This document shows positions 13,916 to 24,061 of a stretch of 64,000 bases of DNA, piece by piece. The stretch comes from Neobacillus sp. OS1-2 (GTDB lineage: Bacteria > Bacillota > Bacilli > Bacillales > Cytobacillaceae): the NCBI RefSeq assembly GCF_030915505.1, contig NZ_CP133265.1:3562001-3626000 (forward strand), given 5' to 3'. The notes below the pieces were generated by a model, which made no database searches, was not told where the DNA came from, and saw only the letters and a program-made list of their open reading frames with translations. The translations under genes and the position numbers were made by a program. Within the stretch, counting starts at the first letter, position 1; the number at the start of each line of letters is the position of its first letter.

Positions 13916-16594
13916 ATGAAATTCCATGAAATGAAGATAGATCAAGTAGAAAAGGCCTTAGAAACCGACTTTTCTTCTGGATTATCACAAGAAGAAGTAA
14001 AGATGCGAATCAAACAGCATGGACTAAATGAATTAAAAGAGGGAGAAAAGCAATCGGCTTTACTCTTATTTTTTAGTCAATTTAAGGATTTCATGGTCTT
14101 GGTGCTCTTAGCCGCAACCCTAATTTCCGGGCTGCTCGGCGAATATATTGATGCCATTGCGATTATCGCGATTGTCATTATTAACGGATGTCTTGGTTTT
14201 TATCAGGAACGGAGAGCAGAGAAATCCTTGCAGGCGTTGAAAGAATTATCAGCACCACAGGTTTCGGTACTAAGGGATGGTAAATGGCTAAAAATCCCTT
14301 CGAAGGATATTGTAATGGGGGATATTTTAAAATTTGCCAGCGGTGATCGCATTGGTGCAGATGTTCGGATTATTGAATCAAAAAGTTTAGAAATCGAAGA
14401 ATCTGCCTTAACAGGCGAATCTGTCCCTGTTGCTAAACATATTGATAGTTTAACCAATCCGAATCCCGGAATTGGAGATATGGAAAATACCGCCTTCATG
14501 GGCACGATGATTACAAGGGGAAGCGGGCTAGGTGTTGTTATTGCTACCGGGATGAAAACGGCAATGGGACAAATTGCCGATTTACTCCAAAATGCCGAAT
14601 CCCAAGAAACACCGCTGCAGCGGAGATTAGAGCAGTTGGGGAAAATCCTCATTACTGTTGCCTTATTGTTGACAGTTTTAGTAGTCATCGTGGGTGTATT
14701 GCGAGGGCATGAATTATATGAGATGTTCTTAGCTGGTGTTTCACTAGCTGTTGCCGCTATACCTGAAGGACTTCCGGCAATTGTGACCGTAGCCTTATCT
14801 CTCGGTGTTCAGAAGATGATTAGGCAAAATGCGATTGTCAGAAAGCTTCCGGCAGTGGAAACACTTGGCTGTGCATCGGTTATTTGTTCCGATAAGACAG
14901 GGACCATGACGCAAAACAAAATGACCGTAACACATCTTTGGAGTGGCGGTCATACATGGACAGTCGATGGGGTTGGCTACCAGCCGAAGGGGAGTTTTTA
15001 CCGGAATGAACGTCCGGTCGTTCCTAAAGAAGAAAAGTCATTGCAGCAAATGCTGATTTTTGGGATGTTATGCAATCATTCAGACTTGGTAGTAAAGGAT
15101 GAGGATTTCATCCTTGATGGCGATCCCACGGAAGGTGCACTTTTAGTCAGTGCGATGAAGGCAGGTTTTAATCGCCCAAAATTATTAGATGAGTTTACGA
15201 TCATTAATGAATTTCCTTTTGATTCTTCCAGAAAAATGATGAGTATTCACGTAAAAGACAAACAAGGGCGGCATTTCATCGTTACAAAGGGTGCACCTGA
15301 CGTCATTTTAGGTATTTGTGAATCAATTCTTTGGGATGAGCGGACGCAATATTTAAATAAAGAAGCACATGAAAATGTTCAAGAAGCGATAAATGGCCTC
15401 GCTTCACAGGCGCTGCGGACGATTGCGATAGCCTTCAAGCCAATACCGGCTAACACAGTCATCCTCAGTGAGCAGGAGGCAGAGAACAAATTAACCTTTA
15501 TAGGTGTCCAGGGCATGATTGATCCGCCTAGACCTGAAGTAAAAACGGCAGTAAAAGAATGTAAGGAAGCTGGAATTAAAACGGTTATGATTACGGGGGA
15601 CCACATCATTACCGCGAAAGCAATTGCTTCCCAGCTCGGAATTTTAACGAAAAAGAGTAAGGTGTTGGATGGTAAGGCATTATCTGTCATGTCGGTGGAA
15701 GAACTTGAAGAGGTTGTTGATGATGTTTCCGTCTTTGCAAGGGTTTCACCTGAACATAAGTTAAAAATAGTCAGGGCCTTGCAAAATAGGGGTCATATCG
15801 TAGCGATGACAGGGGATGGGGTAAATGACGCCCCAGCTATCAAAGCGGCAGATATTGGTGTAGCGATGGGGATAACTGGAACAGATGTTGCCAAAGAAGC
15901 CTCGGCCCTAGTGTTATTAGATGATAATTTTGCAACAATAAAGGCAGCGATTAAAGAGGGCAGGAACATCTATGAAAATATCCGTAAATTCGTTCGCTAT
16001 TTGCTGGCGTCCAACGTGGGTGAAATATTGGTGATGTTATTCGCGATGCTGCTAGCACTGCCACTTCCGCTAGTTCCAATCCAAATACTGTGGGTCAATT
16101 TAGTGACGGACGGGCTCCCAGCGATGGCGCTTGGACTTGATCGTCCTGAAGAAAATGTGATGAAACGAGGGCCGCGCAGTCCGAGTGAAGGCGTCTTTTC
16201 ACGCGGATTAGGCTGGAAGGTAGTATCGCGCGGATTCCTAATCGGTATTGTAACATTATTAGCCTTTATCATCGTGTACCAAAATGACCAATCGCAATTG
16301 CCTTATGCGCAAACGGTTGCCTTTGCGACACTTGTCATGGCACAGCTTATTCATGTGTTTGATTGCCGTAGTGAAAAATCGGTGTTATCGCGTAACCCTT
16401 TTGGGAATAAATATCTTGTTTGGGCGGTACTTTCGTCCCTCGCGTTAATGTTAGCGGTAATCTATTATCCACCATTACAGCCTGTTTTCCATACACTTCC
16501 AATTACAATAAAAGATTGGCTATTAATTATTGGACTATCCTCTATTCCAACTTTTTTACTAGCCGGAACATTTTTGTTAAGAAAAACAAAATAA
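13916..16594 (+). CDS. yloB: P-type Ca2+-transporting ATPase (SERCA-like, YloB)
   Basis: This 892-residue P2A-type cation pump has an N-terminal cation ATPase domain, the actuator motif TGES at residues 166-169 and PEGLP in the fourth membrane helix, typical of Ca2+ pumps. The phosphorylated Asp326 lies in CSDKTGTMT, and the hinge motif is MTGDGVNDAP. Six C-terminal spans make about ten in all. The B. subtilis homologue is YloB, a Ca2+ pump active in sporulation. The ATG at 13916 lies 15 bases after AAAGGGGG. A three-codon frame, ATG at 13908 to TGA at 13917-13919, sits at the ideal distance and its stop overlaps the yloB ATG. Confidence 0.93.
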   Translation: MKFHEMKIDQVEKALETDFSSGLSQEEVKMRIKQHGLNELKEGEKQSALLLFFSQFKDFMVLVLLAATLISGLLGEYIDAIAIIAIVIINGCLGFYQERRAEKSLQALKELSAPQVSVLRDGKWLKIPSKDIVMGDILKFASGDRIGADVRIIESKSLEIEESALTGESVPVAKHIDSLTNPNPGIGDMENTAFMGTMITRGSGLGVVIATGMKTAMGQIADLLQNAESQETPLQRRLEQLGKILITVALLLTVLVVIVGVLRGHELYEMFLAGVSLAVAAIPEGLPAIVTVALSLGVQKMIRQNAIVRKLPAVETLGCASVICSDKTGTMTQNKMTVTHLWSGGHTWTVDGVGYQPKGSFYRNERPVVPKEEKSLQQMLIFGMLCNHSDLVVKDEDFILDGDPTEGALLVSAMKAGFNRPKLLDEFTIINEFPFDSSRKMMSIHVKDKQGRHFIVTKGAPDVILGICESILWDERTQYLNKEAHENVQEAINGLASQALRTIAIAFKPIPANTVILSEQEAENKLTFIGVQGMIDPPRPEVKTAVKECKEAGIKTVMITGDHIITAKAIASQLGILTKKSKVLDGKALSVMSVEELEEVVDDVSVFARVSPEHKLKIVRALQNRGHIVAMTGDGVNDAPAIKAADIGVAMGITGTDVAKEASALVLLDDNFATIKAAIKEGRNIYENIRKFVRYLLASNVGEILVMLFAMLLALPLPLVPIQILWVNLVTDGLPAMALGLDRPEENVMKRGPRSPSEGVFSRGLGWKVVSRGFLIGIVTLLAFIIVYQNDQSQLPYAQTVAFATLVMAQLIHVFDCRSEKSVLSRNPFGNKYLVWAVLSSLALMLAVIYYPPLQPVFHTLPITIKDWLLIIGLSSIPTFLLAGTFLLRKTK

Positions 16595-16609
16595 AGTGTG
16601 TTATAATCC

Positions 16610-16643
16610 AAAAGGTAATAGAAACCATTCTATTACCTTTTTT
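16610..16643 (+). terminator. Terminator after yloB
   Basis: AAAAGGTAATAGA at 16610-16622 pairs perfectly with TCTATTACCTTTT at 16629-16641, followed by T residues. The A-rich left side means it may also act in reverse. Confidence 0.85.
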
Positions 16644-16690
16644 AAGTACATAGAAGGCCGATCATCTTTCAAAGATTGGATGTGCACGTG

Positions 16691-17566
16691 ATGGTTATAA
16701 GTATGACAGGCTTTGGCAGAGGTAAGGCTGTTTCAGGATCCTTCAGTGTGAATGTAGAAGTAAAAACAGTCAATCACCGCTTTTCTGAAATGAATATTCG
16801 CATGCCAAGACAATTGTTAAAAATAGAAGATAAAATAAAAAAGAAATTAAACGAGCATATTCGCCGAGGGCGGGTAGAGGTATATGTAAGTGTTGAGGGT
16901 GAAGGTGTCGTTACTCGTAAAGTTCACGTTGATTGGAAGCTGATCGAAGAATATTATCAGTTTATCGAGCAAGCAAGAAGTAAATATGGGATTGAAGGAA
17001 CTATTACCTTACAGGATTTGCTAAATCGGACAGACCTTTTACATATTGAGGAAAGTGAAGCTGGAAATGAAGAAATTGAAGTTTTAGTGCTTTCCGCAGT
17101 CGAAGAAGCAGTGATCTTACTAAAACAAATGCGGTCGGCTGAAGGGGAAGAAATTAAAAAAGATTTACTCGCTATTACTTCCCAATTGGAAGCGGATGTA
17201 TTTGAGCTTCAAAAATATGCTCCGCTCGTCGTGCAATCATTTAAGGAACGCCTTACAAAAAGGATGCATGAGTTTATCAATGGGCAATTGGATGAAACGC
17301 GCATTTTAACAGAAGTAGCCATTTTTGCTGATAAAGCTGACATTAATGAAGAAATTACCCGGCTGAAAAGCCATATTCAACAATTCCTCCAAACCTTAGA
17401 TGACCAAGAGCCAATTGGCAGAAAACTCGATTTTATCGTGCAAGAAATGAATAGAGAAGCGAATACAATTGGTTCCAAAGCAAATGACTCTAATATAGCC
17501 AAAAAGGTTGTCGAGATTAAAAGTTTACTTGAAAAGCTAAAGGAACAGGTTCAGAATATCGAATAG
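16691..17566 (+). CDS. yloC: YicC/YloC family protein (putative endoribonuclease)
   Basis: This 291-residue protein has the conserved YicC N-terminus MVISMTGFGRG and the C-terminal DUF1732 motif GRKLDFIVQEMNREANTIGSK. E. coli YicC is reported to act as an endoribonuclease or adaptor in small-RNA decay; the role in Bacillus is less settled. The ATG at 16691 matches the family start; an upstream ATG at 16676 would add five residues with no better ribosome binding site. The order yloC-remA-gmk-rpoZ is the normal Bacillus order. Confidence 0.9.
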   Translation: MVISMTGFGRGKAVSGSFSVNVEVKTVNHRFSEMNIRMPRQLLKIEDKIKKKLNEHIRRGRVEVYVSVEGEGVVTRKVHVDWKLIEEYYQFIEQARSKYGIEGTITLQDLLNRTDLLHIEESEAGNEEIEVLVLSAVEEAVILLKQMRSAEGEEIKKDLLAITSQLEADVFELQKYAPLVVQSFKERLTKRMHEFINGQLDETRILTEVAIFADKADINEEITRLKSHIQQFLQTLDDQEPIGRKLDFIVQEMNREANTIGSKANDSNIAKKVVEIKSLLEKLKEQVQNIE

Positions 17567-17627
17567 GGCTTGTTTAGAAACTGTATAACACGGTCAAAAT
17601 ATATTACTGATGATTGGATGAATGACC

Positions 17628-17891
17628 ATGTCGATAAAATTAATTAATATTGGATTTGGAAATATCGTTTCTGCCAATCGTATTATTTCCATTGTCAGCC
17701 CGGAATCTGCTCCAATAAAAAGAATTATCCAAGATGCCCGTGATCGGGGATCGTTAATAGATGCTACATATGGAAGACGGACACGAGCAGTAATTGTCAT
17801 GGATAGTGATCATGTTATTCTATCAGCTGTACAGCCTGAAACGGTGGCACATCGCCTTACAGATCGTGAGGAAACTATTTATGAAGGGTAG
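17628..17891 (+). CDS. remA: RemA: extracellular matrix regulatory protein
   Basis: This small protein of 87 residues contains the family core [20 protein letters not shown] and [20 protein letters not shown], almost identical to B. subtilis RemA. RemA is a DNA-binding, ring-forming activator of biofilm matrix operons and osmoprotection genes. The second ATG, at 17628, is chosen because it is seven bases after GGATG and aligns with the B. subtilis start; the ATG at 17622 is too close to that site. It ends nine bases before gmk. Confidence 0.94.
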   Translation: MSIKLINIGFGNIVSANRIISIVSPESAPIKRIIQDARDRGSLIDATYGRRTRAVIVMDSDHVILSAVQPETVAHRLTDREETIYEG

Positions 17892-17900
17892 GATAATTGA

Positions 17901-18515
<615 letters not shown>

Positions 18516-18516
18516 T

Positions 18517-18732
18517 ATGTTATATCCATCTATCGACTCATTGCTAGAAAAAATTGATTCTAAATACTCTCTTGTCTCTGTTGCAGCCAAGCGTGCACGG
18601 GTAATGTCTCAAATAAAAGACGAAAGATTGCCAAAATATGTTTCCTATAAATACGTTGGCAAGGCGTTGGAGGAAATTTATAGCGGTGAGCTTACCTATC
18701 GAATTTCTAAAGCAGATCTAAATGCTGACTAA
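18517..18732 (+). CDS. rpoZ: RpoZ: RNA polymerase omega subunit
   Basis: This 71-residue protein starts [20 protein letters not shown] and has the omega-family core [15 protein letters not shown]. Omega helps assemble and stabilise the beta' subunit. The ATG is eight bases after TTGGAGG, whose end overlaps the gmk 3' end. Length and position (gmk-rpoZ) are typical of Bacillus and many other bacteria. Confidence 0.94.
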   Translation: MLYPSIDSLLEKIDSKYSLVSVAAKRARVMSQIKDERLPKYVSYKYVGKALEEIYSGELTYRISKADLNAD

Positions 18733-18768
18733 ACAGAATTGATTTGCATTAAATGTGCAAAATGAAAG

Positions 18769-18812
18769 AAGGACTGACAAAAAGGAAATCTCCGACATGT
18801 CAGCCTTTTTTA
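18769..18812 (+). terminator. Terminator after rpoZ
   Basis: AAGG-A-CTGACA at 18769-18779 pairs with TGTCAG-CCTT at 18798-18807 (one bulged A), followed by a run of T residues. Confidence 0.75.
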
Positions 18813-18813
18813 T

Positions 18814-18842
18814 TTGCATTTTCCCAAATCGCTGAATATTGT
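18814..18842 (+). promoter_or_regulatory. Candidate promoter of the coaBC-priA operon
   Basis: TTGCAT at 18814-18819, a 17-base spacer and TATTGT at 18837-18842 lie directly after the rpoZ terminator. A start near 18849 would place the short frame at 18863 first in the message. Confidence 0.5.
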
Positions 18843-18862
18843 CGATTTTAGGAAGGAAATAG

Positions 18863-18931
18863 ATGAAATATGGATTACTTTCTAGCATAATAAGAAGAAA
18901 GATTATCTGGACGAGAAGTGAGGGATTTTAG
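18863..18931 (+). CDS. Possible 22-residue leader peptide upstream of coaBC
   Basis: A short open frame, beginning MKYGLLSSIIRRK, starts five bases after a strong AGGAAGGA site. Its TAG ends three bases before the coaBC ATG. No known peptide is recognised. The arrangement suggests translational coupling, because the site directly before coaBC is weaker. It may equally be a chance frame in a leader. Confidence 0.3.
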   Translation: MKYGLLSSIIRRKIIWTRSEGF

Positions 18932-18934
18932 GCA

Positions 18935-20158
18935 ATGAAAATAGATAAAAAGATCTTATTATGTGTCACAGGTGGAATTGCCGTCTATAAAGCAGCGGCT
19001 TTAACAAGTAAACTTGTTCAAGCAGGAGCGCAAGTTAAGGTGATATTAAGTGAATCCGCAGAAAAATTTGTAACCCCGTTAACCTTTCAGGCATTATCCC
19101 GCCATGAAGTATTTACTAATACCTTTGATGAAAAAAATCCGCAAGTGATTGCCCATATTGATTTGGCAGATTGGGCAGATTTAATTCTTGTTGCCCCTGC
19201 AACGGCCAATACGATTGCTAAGCTCGCAGGCGGAATTGCCGACAATATGATTACGACAACACTCCTTGCTGCAACTGCACCTGTTTGGATTGCCCCTGCA
19301 ATGAATGTACATATGTATGATCATCCTGCTGTGAAAAAAAACCTTGCTATTTTGGCTGAGTATGGGTATCAATTCATTGAACCGAGCGAAGGGTATCTAG
19401 CCTGCGGCTATGTTGGCAAAGGGCGCTTGGAGGAGCCGGAAAGAATCGTAGAGTTGATTCAAGCGGCGTTTGTGAAGAATGAGCCCAAAAGCTTAACAGG
19501 GAAAACGGTGGTCGTTACCGCAGGACCAACCCGGGAGAAAATAGATCCAGTCAGATTTATATCCAATCATTCTACTGGAAAAATGGGATATGCCCTTGCA
19601 GAAGAAGCTAAAAAACAAGGCGCCCATGTTGTCTTAGTTTCCGGTCCTGTTCAAATAGCCGCCCCGGCAGGTGTGGAACTTATAAGGGTCGAAAGTGCGG
19701 AGGAAATGTTTCATGCAGTCATGGGATATTATGAAAAAGCTGATGTAGTGATAAAAACAGCTGCAGTCGCTGACTACCGCCCAAAAATCAGCTATGACCA
19801 GAAGGTGAAAAAGCAAGCGGGTGACGCAATAATTGAACTAGAAAGAACAAAGGATATTTTATTCGAACTCGGACAACGAAAAAAGAAACAGTTACTAGTG
19901 GGGTTTGCTGCTGAGACAGAAAATCTGGAAGAATATGCCAGGGAAAAATTAACAAAGAAAAATGCTGATATCATTGTTGCCAATAATGTCAAAACAGCGG
20001 GTGCTGGTTTTGGAACTGATACAAATATTGTCACTCTTTTTGAGCGTTCTGGAGCGGTGAAAGAGCTGCCAATCTTGTCAAAAATTGAGGTTGCAAAAAG
20101 AATTATCGAAGAAATTACTTCACTTATGAAGGATATGGGCGGAAATGGAAATAGCTAG
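18935..20158 (+). CDS. coaBC: CoaBC: phosphopantothenoylcysteine decarboxylase / phosphopantothenate-cysteine ligase
   Basis: This bifunctional 407-residue enzyme of coenzyme A synthesis first ligates cysteine to 4'-phosphopantothenate and then decarboxylates the product. The N-terminal flavin (CoaC) domain shows His74 in AHIDLADWADL, the PAMNVHM motif and Cys157 in GYLACGYVGKGRL. The CoaB domain starts near residue 190 with TVVVTAGPTREKIDPVRFISN, and has the dimer lysine segment KVKKQ. It overlaps priA by 14 bases. The ribosome binding site is only moderate (AGTGAGG, 13 bases upstream). Confidence 0.96.
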   Translation: MKIDKKILLCVTGGIAVYKAAALTSKLVQAGAQVKVILSESAEKFVTPLTFQALSRHEVFTNTFDEKNPQVIAHIDLADWADLILVAPATANTIAKLAGGIADNMITTTLLAATAPVWIAPAMNVHMYDHPAVKKNLAILAEYGYQFIEPSEGYLACGYVGKGRLEEPERIVELIQAAFVKNEPKSLTGKTVVVTAGPTREKIDPVRFISNHSTGKMGYALAEEAKKQGAHVVLVSGPVQIAAPAGVELIRVESAEEMFHAVMGYYEKADVVIKTAAVADYRPKISYDQKVKKQAGDAIIELERTKDILFELGQRKKKQLLVGFAAETENLEEYAREKLTKKNADIIVANNVKTAGAGFGTDTNIVTLFERSGAVKELPILSKIEVAKRIIEEITSLMKDMGGNGNS

Positions 20159-22556
20159 TGTGATTGTCGATGTACCGACGAAACAAACGGATCGAGTGTT
20201 CGATTATATCATTCCGGAGCAATGGCGGGGGGTCATTCAACCGGGGATGAGGGTAATCGTTCCATTTGGTCCGAGAAATATCCAAGGTTTTGTCATTTCA
20301 TTAAAAGCGGATTCGGAAATTGAGAAGTTAAGAGAAATACTTGAGCCGATGGATTTAGAGCCTGTTTTAAATAAAGAATTATTGGAGCTTGGCGATTGGC
20401 TCACAGATCATACTCTCTGCTTTAAAATATTTGCCTATCAAGTGATGCTGCCGGCGGCGTTAAAGGCAAAATATGAAAAAAAGGTGCAACTTGCTGCCGA
20501 CGCTGTCGTTACAGACCTTCCATTGCAACTGCGGCCATTTTTTGAACATGAAGAGTTGATCGACTGGGAAGAGGCATTGTTTAATGGAATCGTTCCTTTG
20601 TTGCAAAAAGAAGCAGCAAAAGGGTTTCTTGAAGTAATTTATCTTGTCAAGGAACGGGTTAAGAAAAAACAGCAAAAGTATGTTAAACCTGCCAAGACAT
20701 TAGCTGAATTAAACGAAGAGATTGACCGAATTCCGGCAAACGCGGAAAAGCAAAGGCAAATAGTACGCTTTTTTATTGAAAATTATCATGAGATTGAATT
20801 AAGGAAGCTAGTTTCTGAAGTGAAGACATCAACCTCAACCGTAAAAGCCCTTGTTGAAAAAAAGCTCTTGACGGAATTCGAATTGGAGGTCTACCGCAAT
20901 CCTTTCGCAGATCGTACCTTCGAACGAACGAAACCATTACCATTAACCGAGGCACAGCAAGAAGCAATTGGGCCCATTCTTGATGCGATTGAACGGAATC
21001 AACACGAGGTGTTTTTACTTTATGGAGTAACTGGAAGCGGTAAAACCGAGATTTACTTACAATCCATCCAAGAAGTTATCGAAAAAGGAAAGGAAGCCAT
21101 CGTCCTCGTCCCGGAAATTTCACTCACTCCGCAGATGGTCAACCGTTTTAAAGGAAGATTTGGCGACTTAGTGGCAGTATTGCACAGTGGCTTATCAGCA
21201 GGAGAAAAATATGATGAGTGGCGCAAAATTCAACGTAAGGAAGTAAAAGTAGCAGTTGGAGCAAGATCGGCGATTTTTGCCCCATTTGAAAACATCGGGA
21301 TCATGATTATCGATGAAGAGCACGAAACAAGCTACAAACAGGAAGAAATGCCGCGCTATCATGCTAGAGACGTGGCGATTGAGAGGGCATTAAATTATAA
21401 TTGTCCAGTGGTGCTAGGAAGTGCTACTCCCTCGCTTGAATCCTTTGCTAGAGCACAAAAAAAGGTATACCATTTATTATCTCTTCCTAACCGGATGAAT
21501 AATCAGAGTCTTCCTTCAGTGGAAATTATTGATATGCGTGAGGAACTGCGTGAGGGTAATCGTTCCATGTTTTCCCGGAAGCTGTTTGAAATGTTGAAGG
21601 ATCGAATCGAGAAAAAGCAACAATCTGTTTTATTTTTAAATAAACGCGGCCATTCTTCGTTTGTCATGTGCAGGGACTGCGGATATGTGATGAATTGCCC
21701 AAACTGTGACATATCACTGACCTACCATCGAGTAAATGAGCAGATGAAATGTCACTATTGCGGGTATGAAAGTTATGTGCCAAAGAATTGTCCTGAATGT
21801 AATAGTGAATACATCCGTTATTTTGGTACTGGAACTCAAAAGGTAGAGGAAGAACTTGGAAAGATCCTTCCGGAGGCACGGGTGATTCGCATGGATGTTG
21901 ACACCACAGGACGAAAGGGTTCACACGAAAGACTATTAACTGATTTTAAGGATGGAAAAGCAGATATTTTATTAGGTACGCAAATGATCGCCAAGGGACT
22001 GGATTTTCCAAACATAACATTAGTGGGTGTACTTTCTGCTGATACGATGTTGCATTTGCCTGATTTCCGAGCATCGGAAAAAACTTTTCAGCTCTTGACA
22101 CAGGTGAGCGGTCGGGCTGGAAGGCACAAGCTTCCTGGAGAAGTCATCATTCAGACCTATACACCGGAACACTATAGCGTGGTGCTTGCGGGACGGCAAG
22201 ATTATGATCTTTTTTATCAGCAGGAAATGATGATTCGAAAAACCCGCCAATATCCGCCCTTCTATTATCTATCGCTCATAACAGTAAGTCATGAACAACT
22301 TATCACGGTTGTGTCGGAAATGGAGAAAGTGGTGAAACACATTCAATCGCACGTTTCATCAGGAACGGTCGTTTTAGGACCTGCAGCCTCCCCCATCCCC
22401 AGGATAAATAATAGATATCGCTATCAATGTCTGATAAAATACAAACGGGAACCAAACTTGACAAAAATACTAAAAACGATCCTTGATCAATACCAAAAAG
22501 ATACGAAAAGTGGTTTGCAGGTTTCAATTGATGTAAACCCGTTTATCTTAATGTAA
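20145..22556 (+). CDS. priA: PriA: primosomal DNA helicase
   Basis: This 803-residue superfamily 2 3'-5' helicase reloads the replisome at stalled or repaired forks. An N-terminal DNA-binding domain (residues 1-105) is followed by a winged helix and the helicase core, with Walker A GVTGSGKTE near residue 295 and the DEEH box near 390. Zinc-binding cysteines lie in CRDCGYVMNCPNC...CHYCGY...CPEC near 508-550. The ATG lies inside the end of coaBC. Full length, no defects seen. Confidence 0.96.
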   Translation: MEIASVIVDVPTKQTDRVFDYIIPEQWRGVIQPGMRVIVPFGPRNIQGFVISLKADSEIEKLREILEPMDLEPVLNKELLELGDWLTDHTLCFKIFAYQVMLPAALKAKYEKKVQLAADAVVTDLPLQLRPFFEHEELIDWEEALFNGIVPLLQKEAAKGFLEVIYLVKERVKKKQQKYVKPAKTLAELNEEIDRIPANAEKQRQIVRFFIENYHEIELRKLVSEVKTSTSTVKALVEKKLLTEFELEVYRNPFADRTFERTKPLPLTEAQQEAIGPILDAIERNQHEVFLLYGVTGSGKTEIYLQSIQEVIEKGKEAIVLVPEISLTPQMVNRFKGRFGDLVAVLHSGLSAGEKYDEWRKIQRKEVKVAVGARSAIFAPFENIGIMIIDEEHETSYKQEEMPRYHARDVAIERALNYNCPVVLGSATPSLESFARAQKKVYHLLSLPNRMNNQSLPSVEIIDMREELREGNRSMFSRKLFEMLKDRIEKKQQSVLFLNKRGHSSFVMCRDCGYVMNCPNCDISLTYHRVNEQMKCHYCGYESYVPKNCPECNSEYIRYFGTGTQKVEEELGKILPEARVIRMDVDTTGRKGSHERLLTDFKDGKADILLGTQMIAKGLDFPNITLVGVLSADTMLHLPDFRASEKTFQLLTQVSGRAGRHKLPGEVIIQTYTPEHYSVVLAGRQDYDLFYQQEMMIRKTRQYPPFYYLSLITVSHEQLITVVSEMEKVVKHIQSHVSSGTVVLGPAASPIPRINNRYRYQCLIKYKREPNLTKILKTILDQYQKDTKSGLQVSIDVNPFILM

Positions 22557-22633
22557 TCTGGGAAAAAATATTCCTATAAAATATATAATAAAAACGCCTT
22601 TTTAACTAGAATGGCATAAACGGAGGAACAGAA

Positions 22634-23119
22634 TTGGCGATACGCAAAATTGTCATCCATCCTGCCGACATCCTTGAACAGGAATGCAAGGCAGTGGAGA
22701 AATTTGATAAAAAATTAGCGAAAACACTTGATGATATGTACGATACGATGATTGAATATGATGGTGTTGGACTTGCCGCCCCACAAATTGGGCTTGATGC
22801 CAGAATTGCCATTGTTGATATAGATGATGAAATGGGAACAATCGAAATGATAAACCCGCGGATTATTGAAACCTCGGGGGAGCAGACAGGCCCAGAGGGC
22901 TGTTTAAGCTTTCCGGATCTATTCGGGGAAGTAACGAGACCAAATTTTGTGAAGATTGAAGCCTATAATCGCAAAGGCAAAAAGTATTCTCTTGAGGCTG
23001 AGGGTTTCCTAGCTAGGGCAATCCTCCATGAAATCGATCATCTTGACGGTATTTTATTCACCACAAAAGTTACCAGATACTTAGAGGAAGATGAGTTAAA
23101 AGGAGTAGAAAGTGAATGA
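22634..23119 (+). CDS. def: Peptide deformylase
   Basis: This 161-residue metalloenzyme removes the formyl group from nascent N-terminal methionine. All three family motifs are present: [17 protein letters not shown] (Cys90) and HEIDHLDG (His132, Glu133, His136). The start codon is TTG, seven bases after GGAGG; no in-frame ATG lies nearby that keeps the conserved N-terminus. The TGA overlaps the fmt ATG, a natural pairing since Fmt adds the formyl group that Def removes. Confidence 0.95.
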   Translation: MAIRKIVIHPADILEQECKAVEKFDKKLAKTLDDMYDTMIEYDGVGLAAPQIGLDARIAIVDIDDEMGTIEMINPRIIETSGEQTGPEGCLSFPDLFGEVTRPNFVKIEAYNRKGKKYSLEAEGFLARAILHEIDHLDGILFTTKVTRYLEEDELKGVESE

Positions 23120-24060
23120 CGAAAATTGTTTTTATGGGAACCCCTGATTTTTCCGTACCTGTCTTACAGCAAATTATACTCGACGGCTATGAGGTCATCG
23201 GTGTTGTTACCCAGCCTGACAGACCGGTAGGAAGAAAAAAAGTATTAACACCACCACCCGTGAAGGTGGAGGCATTAAAACATGGAATCCCTGTCTTTCA
23301 ACCTGAAAAAATCCGTCAAGATGAAGAGCTGGAGAAAATCCTTTCCTTACAACCCGATTTAATTGTTACCGCTGCATTTGGGCAAATTTTACCAAACAAA
23401 CTGCTAGATGCACCTAAATTTGGGTGTATTAATGTGCACGCATCATTGTTACCAGAGCTTCGCGGTGGTGCCCCAATCCATTACGCCATCATGCAAGGGA
23501 AAAAGAAAACGGGTGTCACCATTATGTATATGGTCGAAAAATTAGATGCTGGTGATATGTTAACTAGTGTGGAGATCCCAATTGCTGAAGACGATAATGT
23601 GGGGACCCTTCATGAAAAATTAAGTGCTGCCGGTTCACAATTATTATCAGAAACCTTGCCGCTTTTATTGGCAGGCCGTCTTACTCCAAAACCACAAAAC
23701 GGAACGGAAGCAACCTTTGCCCCAAATATAAAACGGGAGCAGGAAAAAATTGACTGGACAAAAGCTGGTGAAGAGATCTATGACCATGTCCGCGGATTAA
23801 ATCCTTGGCCCGTTGCATTTACCACGATGGAGGGCAATGTCATAAAAATATGGCAGACTGAAAAAGTGGCGGGAATGGAAGGTCAAGAGCCTGGAACCAT
23901 TGTAAAAATAGAACCAGATGGCTTTACGGTTAGCACGGGCAATGAAACAGCGATAAAAATCATTGAGCTTCAGCCATCCGGAAAAACAAAGATGCGGACA
24001 GAACAATTTTTACGGGGTGCGGGTTCAAAAATTTCAGTAGGCGGAAGATTAGGAGAATAA
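23116..24060 (+). CDS. fmt: Methionyl-tRNA formyltransferase
   Basis: This 314-residue enzyme transfers a formyl group from 10-formyl-tetrahydrofolate to initiator Met-tRNA. The catalytic segment [18 protein letters not shown] with the downstream Asp in EKLDAGDML is typical of formyl transferases. The C-terminal 100 residues form the tRNA-binding OB-like domain. It overlaps def by four bases and is one base from rsmB. Confidence 0.96.
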   Translation: MTKIVFMGTPDFSVPVLQQIILDGYEVIGVVTQPDRPVGRKKVLTPPPVKVEALKHGIPVFQPEKIRQDEELEKILSLQPDLIVTAAFGQILPNKLLDAPKFGCINVHASLLPELRGGAPIHYAIMQGKKKTGVTIMYMVEKLDAGDMLTSVEIPIAEDDNVGTLHEKLSAAGSQLLSETLPLLLAGRLTPKPQNGTEATFAPNIKREQEKIDWTKAGEEIYDHVRGLNPWPVAFTTMEGNVIKIWQTEKVAGMEGQEPGTIVKIEPDGFTVSTGNETAIKIIELQPSGKTKMRTEQFLRGAGSKISVGGRLGE

Positions 24061-24061
24061 G

